From positions 119,735,593 through 119,799,592 of the forward strand of contig OX638130.1 in the NCBI GenBank assembly GCA_951804985.1: a stretch of DNA of 64,000 nucleotides, in the 5' to 3' direction. The notes under the pieces are model-generated. The model did not search any database. It saw nothing but the letters and a program-made list of their open reading frames with translations, and was not told the DNA's origin. This stretch comes from Dryomyza anilis. Its lineage: Eukaryota; Arthropoda; Insecta; Diptera; Dryomyzidae. Made by a program: the position numbers and the translations under genes. Shown piece after piece: positions 24,375-34,957 of this stretch. Within the stretch, counting starts at the first letter, position 1. Every line of letters begins with the position of its first letter.

Positions 24375-24508
24375 TTATCACCTAGATACTGTGGCTTAGA
24401 TCTACCTCTGAATGATAATCCACATTTGCTGCATTATAGCCGCGATAGGCGTTTGACATTTCAAGTGTTCCTTCTATCACCACAATTTTTGTTATTTAGT
24501 TCTTATCA
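24375..24508 (+). promoter_or_regulatory. Shared upstream module of lipase gene 2 (two TTATCA boxes)
   Basis: TTATCA at 24375-24380 within 'tttatggcttatca', 'ggcttagat' at 24392-24400, and a proximal TTATCA at 24503-24508, in the same order as upstream of lipase gene 1. Likely a common tissue-specific control region kept after tandem duplication. Confidence 0.45.
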
Positions 24509-24542
24509 AATTAAGAAAATTCGAATATGCTAAACCTTGGGG

Positions 24543-24550
24543 TATATAAG
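24543..24550 (+). promoter_or_regulatory. TATA box of lipase gene 2
   Basis: TATATAAG 49 bp before the ATG, equivalent in place to the box at 18541. Confidence 0.7.
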
Positions 24551-24591
24551 AGAGTCGCATTCAAAGTAGCGCATTTCATAGACTTGAAGTC

Positions 24592-25681
24592 ATGAAGTTT
24601 TTAGTTGTACTAGCCTTTACGGCAACACTTGGTAGGTTTAACAAAATAAAATTTGTTTCAAAGTATTAAAATAATAAATTATTTCTATAGCGCTTGGCGC
24701 TCCCATCGAGGAGGAGTTCGAGACCCGTATCAACGGCGAGAATGGCTGGTATGTGCCACAGTGGATGGCTCTTTCGAGTGGTTGTCCGAGGAGGATGCCT
24801 CCACGCTTATGCGTGATTTAATGTTCAAGGAACGTGCCAGCACCGTGGTCGAATTCTATTTGTATACCACATTGAATTCACGTACACCACAACAACTCTT
24901 TGTCGATTCAGCCGAATCCATCAAGGAGTCGAACTTCAACAAAGACCACCCAACCAGATTCGTCATACACGGCTGGGGCGATGATTATCAAGGTGGCGTC
25001 AACAGTTTAGTGCGCGATGCCTGGTTGTCCCATGGTGACTTCAACATTATTGTCGTCGACTGGAGCTCCCGTTCACAGACCATCAACTATGCTAGTTCGG
25101 TGCTGAATGTACCCGGTGTCGGCAAATTGGTCGCCGAATTCATTGATTATTTACACAACGAATTCCAAATGCCCTTGGAGACCTTGACTGTCATTGGTCA
25201 CAGTTTGGGTGCACAGGTTGCTGGTTTCACCGGCAAGAACACCAAAGTTGGACAGATTGATACTATTATTGGTTTGGACCCTGCCATGCCACTGTATAGC
25301 TATGACAAACCCACACAACGTTTGGCCAGCACTGATGCCTACTACGTCGAGTCGATACAGACCAATGGCGGTATGTTGGGTTTCCTGAAGCCCATCGGCA
25401 AGGGTGCCTTCTACCCGAACGGTGGCAAGACACAGCCTGGTTGCGGTTTGGATATAGGGGGCGGTTGTGCGCATGGACGTTCAGTCTACTACTATGCTGA
25501 AGCTGTGCGTCAAAATGATTTTCCCTCGATGAAGTGCGCCGACTATCAGGATGCCGTGAAGAAGGATTGTGGCAGCACCTACAGCTCTGTGCGCATGGGT
25601 GCTTTGACCAATGTGTATATGGCAGCTGGTGATTTCTATGTGCCAGTGAACAAGCAGGCGCCTTTTGGTATGGGTGCCTAA
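24592..25681 (+). CDS. Secreted lipase / phospholipase A1-like protein 2, frameshifted
   Basis: Two exons: 24592-24631 (signal peptide, MKFLVVLAFTATL) and 24691-25681, with a phase-1 intron. It is a tandem paralogue of 18586-19745. Visible motifs are RINGENGWYVPQ, RFVIHGW, GHSLG, GLDPAMP and the catalytic His in GGCAHGRS. Relative to gene 1, one base is missing at about 24761-24762, directly after the codons for YVPQ. The reading frame therefore breaks into an early stop, while everything downstream stays open to the normal FGMGA end. The equivalent of gene 1's second intron (18960-19021) is absent here, with HPTR and FVIH contiguous. A single indel in otherwise intact sequence suggests either a very recent inactivation or an assembly error. 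AATAAA at 25699 follows the stop. Confidence 0.85.
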
Positions 25682-25698
25682 GAAGTTGGGCAATTTGA

Positions 25699-25704
25699 AA
25701 TAAA
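25699..25704 (+). terminator. Polyadenylation signal of lipase gene 2
   Basis: AATAAA 18 bases after the stop. Confidence 0.65.
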
Positions 25705-26127
25705 GGCTTAACTGCGTAAAAATAATGAGAAGTTGTTTTAATTGAGTATGTTTAGTATTTTGTGAAATGCCGAAAAAACAGAACAATATCGTTTAGAAGC
25801 ACACATGTTCTTTTTCGATAATCTAATGATACGAAAATGATAAGGTTTTCGATAAAAAATTAATATTTCTCATTATAGATTTTGATTTGATATCGAATAG
25901 TTCTCATTTATGATAAACAAATTTAATTTGTGCAGAAAATTTAGTTCTCTTGACCATGATACAATAACAAGGTAGTAGTATCCCAGAGTGCCTCTCACAT
26001 TTTTTTCTTGTCCCATATAATATTTTACATAAGCACAGAACGCCTAAGAAGAACTCTAATACTTCTACCTTGAATAATTGTACCATTCTCTTGACAACAA
26101 ATTGAAGCGCACACAATTAAAATTCAA
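25705..26127. other. AT-rich spacer, nothing recognised
   Basis: GATATCG-like sequence at 25785-25905 may be a fragment of the GATATCG MITE family. Confidence 0.3.
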
Positions 26128-26525
26128 AATATCGTCGTTATAGAAGTAAATGTCACCAATTACAATTTCTATTCATTTATAAAAAAACTTTATATACACT
26201 CAGAAAAATCATAACATAAAATTAATAGTATTTACTATTAAAATTAGTCAATAGGATTTTTGTCCGGTAAACTATTAACTCAATCGGTGAATCCTATTAA
26301 ATACTACAAAATACTATAAAATTTATTTCAGTTTGTATGAAAATATTTATTATTTGTAAACCTTTAAATCTATAACTTTTGACAAATTTTAATAGGATTT
26401 TATGAGTTTTTTTCTGAGTGTATCTGACAATTTCAGATCGCTGTGATAATATTTGTAACAAAAGATAAAAAAATGTTAATCATTAAATTGATATATCAAC
26501 TTTAAAAATGTCTCAGAATTTTCAC
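26128..26525. repeat. TCGTCGTT inverted-repeat element carrying a nested MITE
   Basis: The left part (atatcgtcgttatagaag, gtcaccaattac) and right part (gataaaaaaatgttaatc, aactttaaaaatg) match the uninterrupted element at 52573-52834. The MITE at 26197-26420 splits it at a TA. Confidence 0.55.
26197..26420. mobile_element. MITE, TIR CACTCAGAAAAA, TA target duplication
   Basis: Begins CACTCAGAAAAA and ends TTTTTTCTGAGTG, flanked by TA at 26195-26196 and 26421-26422. Its interior (attagtcaatagga, tactataaaattt, tgaaaatatttatt) resembles the CACCCAG MITEs, so it is a diverged subfamily. No ORF. Confidence 0.75.
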
Positions 26526-26537
26526 ACAGAAAAAAGA

Positions 26538-27115
26538 CCAGTTGGGAAGGACCAGTTGGAAGGTTCACATGTGAAATTTTAAATTTGGTGTTATTATGAT
26601 AGTTAGGATTATCAAAATTATAGTCGGTCTAAGCCGACTATAAATACCATACACATATGTGTGGTTACCACTCAAAGTGGTATATTGGTGACCAGGGTAT
26701 ACGAATCATGAAAAGAATTACAAACTTTCAATCGCTGAAGAAGTTCCATTCATTTGATACCCATATTTACAACGTATACAGTAAAATTGATTTGTAGATG
26801 TAAATTTAATGTGAGGTATTTTTTAATATAAATGGTCAGATCACAGGTCACTATGGACCGATTTCGCACATACAGCGTAGGTATATAAGTAATCTAAATT
26901 ATAAGTTTTATTTATCTAACACTTCAATTGTTTAAGTGGTAGGGATTTCAACAGACAGACGGACAGACAGACAGACGGACATCGCTAAATCGAATCAAGA
27001 GGTCATGCTGATCAAGAATATATATACTTTTCCATACCGGGGATGCTTCCTTCTTGGTGTTACAAACGGCGTACCAAACTGAATATACCCTTTCACTCTT
27101 AGTGTAGGGTATAAA
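26538..27115 (+). repeat. Interspersed repeat ending in AGTGTAGGGTATAAAA, copy 2
   Basis: Parallel to 16975-17513. It contains a (GACAGACG)-type microsatellite at 26950-26982 which the other copy lacks. Confidence 0.6.
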
Positions 27116-27309
27116 AATCATCAATATGATGAACTTATTCATATATATTATGAATTTTTCTCCAACTACCAGAAACATCATATTGATACCAACGTTCTTT
27201 AAATGCCATCTTATGATTTTTTTTTTAGAAATTAATTTAAAAAAAATAAATCATTTAAAAAAAAAAAAATTTTTTTTTAAATTATTAAAAAATATATTAC
27301 ATTAATTAT
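27116..27309. other. A/T homopolymer-rich spacer
   Basis: Runs of T and A, with a short 'atcatattgat' inverted motif. Confidence 0.4.
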
Positions 27310-27459
27310 ATCCTACACCTATGAGGTACAGGGTATATTAACTTTGTGCATATATTGTAACGCCCCTTAGGAGGCGTGTCCGGTATGGAAAAGTATATAT
27401 ATTCTTGATCAGCATCACTACCCGAGTCCGTTTAGCCATGTCCGTCTGTCTGTCTGTCC

Positions 27460-27499
<40 letters not shown>

Positions 27500-28108
27500 T
27501 GCTGTCTTGCTGTCTTGCTGTCCGAATACAGAATAACTTGAGAAATGCTGATCAAAATGCGATGAAATTTCGTCTCAATATATTTTAGCCAAAATTAGGA
27601 ACTGAGTTTGAAAATGAGCCAAATCGGTCAACGGACACGCCCACCTCCCATACAAGTCACTTTTACATAACTCTTTCGGAACTAATAACTCGAAAAGTAC
27701 TCAAGGTATAGTTATAAAATTTAGAAAGTATTTTTAAAATTCACCTATAAATATGTGGTACAAAAATGGGCGTGATCCGCCCACTTTTTTTTTTCATTAT
27801 TTCCCGGGTTTTCATAGTGGAAATTTGATCCGTAAATTATTAAAATCAAATCTATGAAATATTAGCCTTTCAAAATTTTAAATATAGGCGTGGTCCGCCC
27901 AATTATATTTTTCAATTTGTTTTTTTTTTATACTTTTATATACTTTTTTTTAATTTATGGGGATATAAGACGTAAATTTCTGATTTATGAATAATATTCT
28001 GAGGGTGGGGAGGTTCAGCATACTTAAAAGGTATGCAATTAAATATCCCACATTAATATCTCCACCAACGGTGTAGGGTATTCCATAGTCGGGCCCGACC
28101 GACTATAA
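27310..28108 (-). repeat. Related interspersed repeat, inverted, with (CTGT)n microsatellite
   Basis: Read on the minus strand it shares 'gctgatcaagaatatatatac' type sequence, 'ttttccataccgg' and the closing 'ggtataa'-like termini with the repeats at 16975 and 26538. The far end carries 'tagtcgg...ccgactata'. A (CTGT)n run lies at about 27440-27500. No protein frame. Confidence 0.5.
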
Positions 28109-28493
28109 AAATCTGCCCCATGTGACCGAACTTACCCATGTGACCTAACATTCCCAACACGTTTTTTTTGTGAACAAAGAAAAAATGTCCATAAAAAAGT
28201 TTTTTTTGAAAAAAAAAATTTTTTTTTTCGTAAAAAACTTGTCGGAAAAAAATACTACAAATGGTAGATCCCATTTTTTTTTTACATTTTTTCAGAAAAT
28301 ATTTTAGTATGAACTAGTGATATTTTTGGTTATGAAATTTAGAAGGATACTAATCAAGTTAAGACTTTTAGGTGAATATACCCAAGAATTGCTCAATCTT
28401 AAAATTTAGTTGCGAGGTATAACGAATCGATGAGAGTATATATATCGAAAATTTAATTAATGATAAAATTGCAAGGCGATGTCTCCATGCATC
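28109..28493. other. AT-rich spacer
   Basis: Homopolymer runs near 28160-28285; nothing else seen. Confidence 0.35.
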
Positions 28494-28838
28494 AAAAAAA
28501 AATCTACCAACCACTAGTATTCATCATATTTTTTTTTCAATATTGTTTTAACATCAAACTAAAATATGTCTCTATTTACACATTAATGTATTTATAATTC
28601 TTATTAGTTTTATAATATTTAATTTCTAATTATGCCAAGACTCCATTTCATCATATTAATGAACAAGTGTACATCATATTGATGAATTTTGTTCATCAAA
28701 CCATATTTATTTAAATATCATAAATCTTATAAGATATAAAATAGAAACATTGAAAAAATACTATTTTAGTTTAATGAATGAAATTATCAATATGATGAAT
28801 ACTGGTTGTTCGTGAAATTTTTTGTGTGTGTTCGAATT
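28494..28838. repeat. Fold-back element, CTACCAAC...CCAGTATTCAT family, copy 2
   Basis: Starts 'aatctaccaaccactagtattcatcat' and ends 'atgatgaatactggttgttcg', which are inverted copies. Internal 'aacatcaaactaaaat' and 'catattgatgaattttgttcatcaaacca' are shared with 60836-61240. Confidence 0.6.
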
Positions 28839-29219
28839 CAGAGGCTTCCAAAAGACATGATATATAAAATTTTTAAAAATAAAATGTCGATTTTTAGTGT
28901 CAAATCTTATAATAATTCAATTCTATTATAAAAATATAGGGAAATAAATTTTGTATAGCATTTTTGGTCAGTTGAGAAAATCTAATTTATATATATAGTG
29001 ATTCCCTGGACATTGTCTATGTAATGCTTGATCATAATTAAACGAAAAATCGGATCTAAGGGATTTTAAATGTTGAGTAAACCAAAAATCTTTTAGACAT
29101 TATGTCATTGTCTGCCACAAGTTTCTATACGCACTAAAAGCAGCAATTTAGCTTTACCAAAAAAAAAATATTTTTTTTTTGCTAAATCAAAAAAATAAAA
29201 CTGTCCTTGCAGCATAAAT
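28839..29219. other. AT-rich spacer, nothing recognised
   Basis: No feature. Confidence 0.4.
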
Positions 29220-29990
29220 TGTGCACCATCAGATTTGTGAAAATTCGAAAGCGTCACAAATGTCGTTGGCTCATAATTTATGCTTTGTCTTTCTTTTTAG
29301 ACTTTGTTGCTGCGATGTCCTTGTATCCGGTTATAATGGGTACATTTCCGCACGAAATGCAGAAAAATAATTGAAGAAACTGTGCCAAAGCACCGACCGT
29401 CCGACCGACCGACCAACTAACTATATACAGTAGGTCTTTAACAACGCAAACATTTTTACAACAGTTTCACTTTGTACATGTCGTGTAGATTTTTTGCGAA
29501 TTATTAGGCGCTTATGCCAAATAAATAAAACGAAACAGAAGAAAAAATTTCGTTTGTTTTCGACTATACTAAAAAATATTATACCTCGTGCTGTCCGTCT
29601 GTCTCTCTGTCTGCCCACGGCACTGCTCTTCGACGACCATGTTTAATTATTTCTTTTAGTCAAAGGCAACATGGCCGCGCAGCGCACTCCGCTGGTTCCG
29701 TTTGTGACGTCGCGTCTACTACTGGCCACATCAGCACCACCTAAGTAGCTGCCTTTGGCCAACATGTCCTCTGTTTGTCTGTTTTTTCTTTATGTAGGTT
29801 GTTTGCAGAGACTGCCTGCAGCCAGCACAGGATGCGCGCACATTAGGGCTACCATTTGAGGGCTCTTTTGGGTGCAATTTTTGGGCGCGGCGCACATTTG
29901 AGCCACACGACTATAATGAGAATTTAATGAAACTTGGCAAGCATCAAAGTTAAAAATGTTGCCTCTGCATCTGCCTGTTTCTGTTGACAA
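29220..29990. other. GC-richer non-repetitive island upstream of atk
   Basis: Balanced composition and no internal repeats other than (CCGA)n at 29395-29413. It lies 1.3-2 kb before the first visible coding exon of atk, so an enhancer, promoter or 5' untranslated exon of that gene is plausible. It contains a 25-codon ATG frame at 29671-29748. Confidence 0.25.
29671..29748 (+). CDS. Possible small ORF (25 aa) in the GC island
   Basis: ATG in a strong fly context (caacATGG), preceded 12 bases earlier by a pyrimidine-rich stretch ending in TAG that could be a splice acceptor (ttcttttag). It encodes 25 residues starting MAAQRTPLVPF and stops at TAG. No family recognised. It may be an upstream ORF, a tiny exon or chance. 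Confidence 0.12.
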   Translation: MAAQRTPLVPFVTSRLLLATSAPPK

Positions 29991-31277
29991 TTCTGATTAC
30001 ATAGAATATTTCATATTTAAACTCACACAAAAAGAAAACATAATGTTGCCGAACTTTGTATGTGTTTTTTTTTTCGGAAATAAGTTGTTTGTGCATAGCG
30101 GCGCTCAAAAGAGTTTATTTTGAAAATATGCTGTTGGATTTTAAATTTGTCTATTCTAAAAGTTTTGGCATTTTGCAGTTGTCGAGAACTTTTTGCGTTT
30201 TGATGTAGGTTTCAATTAATGGTGCCTTTTACATAGATAAAACTGGATTTTTACTTTTGAGTTAATGTTAATAATAATACGAAATTCTAATGAATTCGTT
30301 AATATCCTGATTGTATTTCGTTTATATGTTAAATTAATTCACTTTCAGATCAATTCTAAATAAATTTCCAAAAATTTATATTAAGAAAAATTTGATGTCA
30401 GTAGATAGTTTTTTAATCTCCCAAAAAAATTTTTGAGTTTATTTATTCAAACTTAGACTTTATAAGTTTAGAACGATTCACACAGTCCGAAACTAAAATT
30501 TAATAATGAAGCTCTTCTTGCAAATACCAGAACTCATGACCCAAATACGTGAGCACACTATATCTAGTCATCGTTAACTCATTTGAGTTACAATATACGC
30601 GAGTTAAAATTTAATTCAGGATGACAACATTGCCTAATCGGGCTTGGGTTTTTTAAATTTCAAATTTGGACAGACTACTACAACAGTAGCACATTCAAAA
30701 CGTGACGCACATCAAAGTTTGTATCCCAGGGTTACCATATTTAAATTCTTCTGGAAAACTAGATTTCATCTTATCTTTATTTTAATGATGTTTGTATTAT
30801 TTCAACTTATTTTTTTATCAGAACCTATTTTCTTGTTAGAATACTCAAAATAAAATTTGCTTAAAATACACGAAATTTATCCACGAAATATTTCGTAAAA
30901 AGAACTTTCGTAAATTTGTGATCAAATTACGAATATTAATTGTTCGAAAATGTTCATCTCGAATTTATCTAGAATTTTGAAAGTAATAAAAAGTAATATT
31001 ATCTTCAATTTAGAATTTTGCTTCGAATTTCAGTTTCAATCGAAATTTTTGAATTCTCAAAATATAGAGGAAAATTATCTTCTTAAAATAGTTTTACTTT
31101 TCTGCATTCAAATATGTTTAAATTTTATTATTTAAATAAACTATTCAAACAAATAAATAATAGTAAAATTTTCCATTTCTTTTAGACTAAAGTCAACACT
31201 AGTAACATTTTTGTTGCCAACAACTATAGGTGATATAGAACATTTCGCTTAATGTCTCTGCATGAAATGCCTTAAAC
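29991..31277. other. AT-rich spacer upstream of atk
   Basis: Includes a short repeat fragment at 30837-30945 shared with 172-300 (TTCGTA/ACGAAA-rich). An in-frame TGA at 31263-31265 precedes the atk ATG. Confidence 0.4.
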
Positions 31278-32052
31278 ATGTTGTTCGTTTGCAAATCAAC
31301 GTCAGCAGCAGCAGTAGCAACTCCAATAACAACTGCAACATATAGAGCAACATCTTCCCACTACGCTACGAAAAAAACCAATAGTTGCTGCATCAGAACA
31401 GTTGTTGCCAACTCGTACGAGTTGTCGTCGTCGTCACCAGCATCAGCAGTAGCAGCAGCATCAACAACATTGACAGCGACAGCAACAGAAACATCAACGT
31501 GCTCATTAACAGCTTTGTCAGGAAAATCCAATGAGCAGAGCAACAAAAAAGAAAACAAAAACACATCATCACATCACATGCATCACCAAAAACACCAAAG
31601 CAACAACACCAACTACAACAGTAGCAAGTGCAGCAACAGTAGCAGCAGCAACATCATCAAGAAGTTGCAACAACAATGGCTGCGCACATGCGTTGTGGTT
31701 GTCATTTGCCTGTCGCTGCCCCCACTGACAAACATGGCGCCTCATCCGCTTGCACTGGCGCCACAAAGATACGCAACAACGTTGTCCTCCTCCGCCTCCT
31801 TCGATGTACAGCAATCTTTAAGATATGCGCCGCTAGCTAGCGATTTCCATCATATGATGAGTGGGACGGGGCTGTCGAGCAGCAGCAACAACAACCACAA
31901 CAACATCAAGAACAAGAATATGAATTTTGTCAACTCCTTGGATGGTGTCGGCATCGGTGCGAGCAGCAGTTTTGTCGGTGTCGACAGCAATCACATAGAA
32001 TGTCCCAGTTTTGATGAAAATTCCGCATGTCCGTGTTATAAATTCGAAGATG
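31278..32052 (+). CDS. atk: artichoke, first visible coding exon
   Basis: Opens with ATG at 31278; the in-frame TGA at 31263 excludes an earlier start in this exon. It ends at a GTAAGT donor in phase 1 (32053). It encodes 258 residues plus one base. The first ~135 residues are low-complexity (Ala/Thr, then Ser/Asn/His/Lys). A hydrophobic stretch, LRTCVVVVICLSLPPL, at about 138-153 could act as a signal peptide or anchor, so translation may in reality begin at a later methionine such as HHMHH. The last residues contain CPSFDENSACPCYKFED, the cysteine-rich N-cap that precedes the leucine-rich repeats in Drosophila Artichoke as I remember it. Artichoke is a secreted extracellular-matrix protein of ciliated sensory organs in the fly. 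The extra length before the signal segment is unusual. Confidence 0.82.
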
Positions 32053-32159
32053 GTAAGTATGGCGGGAGGGGGTCAAAGTGTTGGGATTATTATGTCTAGG
32101 TACATGTTTCTCTACATAAATGAGTAAATAATGTTTAAACGATTTTTGATAAAACCCGA

Positions 32160-32675
32160 GACAAAATATCTGGCATTTTTCAGGAATGTTTCGGGCATAT
32201 TTCGGGCAAACGCACAGCTAAATGGAGTATTTGGGGAAGGGTCGAGGCAGCGTAGAAATTTATGGCATTTTTTAGGAATATTTCGGGCATATTTCCGGCA
32301 AACGCACAGCTAAATGGAATATTTGTAGAAGTGTATAACAGGTTGTAAAATTTGATGGCATTTTAATGGCAGATTCACGCCATATTTTGGGAATGGGCAG
32401 AAAACAGACAGCTTTTGATAGAAACTCCCGCCTTTGTCTGTTTGAAATATATCTAGAAAATGTTTCTGAACTGCCTCGACCCTGCCAAAAATTTTGTCTA
32501 GGGGAGGTTGTTAAATATAATGGCATTTTAATAGCAGATTAACGCCATATTTTGGGAAGAGAAAACAGAAAGCTTTTGATACAAACTCCGCCTTTGACTG
32601 TTTGAAATATGTCGAAAAAGTGTTTTTATACTGCCTCGACCCTGACTAAAATTTTGTCTGGGGAAGAGCCCTATT
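32160..32675. repeat. Two adjacent tandem duplications inside atk intron 1
   Basis: 'tggcattttt.aggaat.tttcgggcatatt.c.ggcaaacgcacagctaaatgga' occurs at about 32170 and 32262. A second unit with 'tggcattttaat.gcagatt.acgccatattttggga' and 'actgcctcgaccctg' occurs at about 32353 and 32520. Non-coding. Confidence 0.6.
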
Positions 32676-32825
32676 TTTGTTTTCAGAATATTAGGATATC
32701 GGTATTTTAAATTTTGAAATGTATTAATTAGTCAATTTAAAATACATAAAGAAAATAATAAATATAATACCTAGAAAAAACGATTTAAGAAAAATATAAT
32801 CTGAAAGTTTTACTTCTCGACCATA

Positions 32826-33209
32826 CCCAGTATACCAAACTGTTTCGATATCGCAACGAAAATGTTGCGAAATGTCGAAGAATTTTTCCGATATCGAAGT
32901 CATTTCTCGCAAAGATAATATAGGGAAATTCCTACCAAAACGGTCGGGCGATATCGAACCGAGATAATGAAGGTTTCTTGTTACGAGAATTATTTCAGAA
33001 TCGAACCGTTCTGGAAGCTCTTGACGACAGAATGGGGCTTTCTGATTGGTTTAAATAAATGCGTCATCTATTTCAGAAAACTTCTAAACAATTTAATACA
33101 AAAAATCATTAAAAATTTAGTTTCGATATAATAACGAGATCGATTTTTTTTCGAAGCCACTTTGAGAATTGTTCGATAAACTGGAGGCTCCGAGTCGTGG
33201 TTTACTGGG
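32826..33209. mobile_element. GATATCG-rich MITE family, best-bounded copy
   Basis: Begins CCCAGTATACCAAAC, ends GTGGTTTACTGGG, flanked by TA on both sides (32824-32825 and 33210-33211). Interior rich in GATATCG. Size and TA duplication fit a mariner-type MITE. Related copies at 16240-16638, 40651-41015 and possibly 44060-44383. Confidence 0.65.
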
Positions 33210-33299
33210 TATCTTATAGAAATTATTCCAGGGAATGAGCGGAACCGTACATTGAATTTTTCGTATCATAAGCCGACGAGTTACAAGACAAACCTGAAC

Positions 33300-33490
33300 A
33301 GATCATAAGAGTTACGACATTTCATCCCGGGACAATTCTGTTCTAAATTGTCTCGTGTTAGAATTATCCATTGAATAATTGTCTCGGCGCAAAATTGTCT
33401 AGGAAAGTATTGTCAGCAAGAAATGTTAGGAAAGAATTGTCCTGGAAAAAATGTTCGAGTATATATTGTCAAAAAGAATTGTTCGGTCTC
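33300..33490. repeat. GACAATT/AATTGTC tandem repeat remnant
   Basis: Units such as 'cgggacaattctg', 'aattgtctcgg' and 'aaaattgtctagg' recur every 15-20 bp; same family as 22540-22990. Confidence 0.45.
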
Positions 33491-34086
33491 CCGATTATAA
33501 TGATGTCTACCCGTAAGAATATCACATTTTTAAAAGTAAAATTCTTCAACTTCATATTAACTTCCACAAATTTTGAATATACTGTATTAAGAAATTTTAT
33601 GCATATATATAGGACAACATTTTCCTATTGACAATATGTAGATATTCCCGCACAACTCTGAATCTACATATATGTATTTGGAAAATACACTGACATCTGT
33701 AGTAGTTCATGTCTTTTAACACATTTGCATAATAAAACAAAATGTATTTTAAACATTAATGAAAGCCGAACCGAATACAAGCTTTTCCGGCCACCGACCA
33801 CACACATACCACCGACATATAGAGGTTTATCTGTGGATGCTCTTATCCAGTCCTCCTATCGAATCCTTTGTTTCACCACCAACTGGCTCTATTCGACACT
33901 AAGACATTTTCAACTTGTACAGAAGGCGACTGCTGTCGACGGTTGTCAGCTGCCGCACAGCGACAATTTCGAGCATGTTTTCAAATCTCTGGATGGATTG
34001 CAGACAATACACTCGAAAACATAGGATTTTATCGGCAGTACTTTCCGATGTTCTAAATTAGGGTTTATTTTGTCTAAAGCTAGCAA

Positions 34087-34262
34087 TACTTTTTTTTAGA
34101 ATATCTACTATGGTCCATAGCACTCTGTATTGATTGTACTCTGAATCTATTGACGTTCTGTGGTAAATATCACTACCAGCGCCTATGCAAAAGCCGGAAT
34201 TCGAACCCGAGATCTTTAGAGTGCAAGTCCAGCGCGCATACCTCCGTGGTTGCGGCCGGAAA
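34087..34262 (-). mobile_element. tRNA-derived SINE, second family
   Basis: On the minus strand the head reads ccgcaaccacggaggtatgc, then GGGTTCGAATTC (34209-34196), a near-canonical RNA polymerase III box B. A short unrelated body and an A-rich tail (ctaaaaaaaag) follow. The head is tRNA-like but lacks a clean cloverleaf, so it is not called as a functional tRNA. No match to the first SINE family. Confidence 0.55.
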
Positions 34263-34957
34263 ATATTATAAAAGTTTAATATTAAACAGTTCTTGTGCAA
34301 AAGTAAAGTATTTACAATACTTTTATTGACAGCAAAAATAAATTAAATTATTTTCCTTGCATATATTTGTCATTATATTGAATTCATTCTGTTTTTATAA
34401 ACGTTTAAATTCTCAAACCTCATTTTTAAAACTCGAACAACGAACATATATCACGAATTACGTATTATGAATTTTAGACGTACTCGGTTAATTCAAAATT
34501 AAATTTTTAACACCATGTTTTATAGATTTTTCTAGGTGTAATGGTACCTCTTTTAGAACTCAGTGAACACCATATCATTTGAGCTCAGTGAACAACATAC
34601 CATTTGTCGTGTATTGCTTAAAGTGTATTTGTGCATAATAAATAGTGCTTGATTAAATTATAATATCATGCGAATTCCTTAAGGACAGAGACCACTAAAT
34701 TAAAAGATACCGTCAGCGGTATGGTCAATCTTTATATTTAAGAACTTTAGTAATCTAATCGGGCTAATCTGAAGTTTTATAATTGGGTTTTATAATAACC
34801 TCAGCTTTCGATAGATATGTATAGTATATAGGTGTGTCATTAAAGTTTTTTTTTATATATAATGGAGTTCAGTGTATTAGTAATTATTATTTTAATTTTG
34901 AATTTTTCTTGAACAGATATTCAATATTGTTGTTCTAAAAGTAAAATTACTTAGTTT

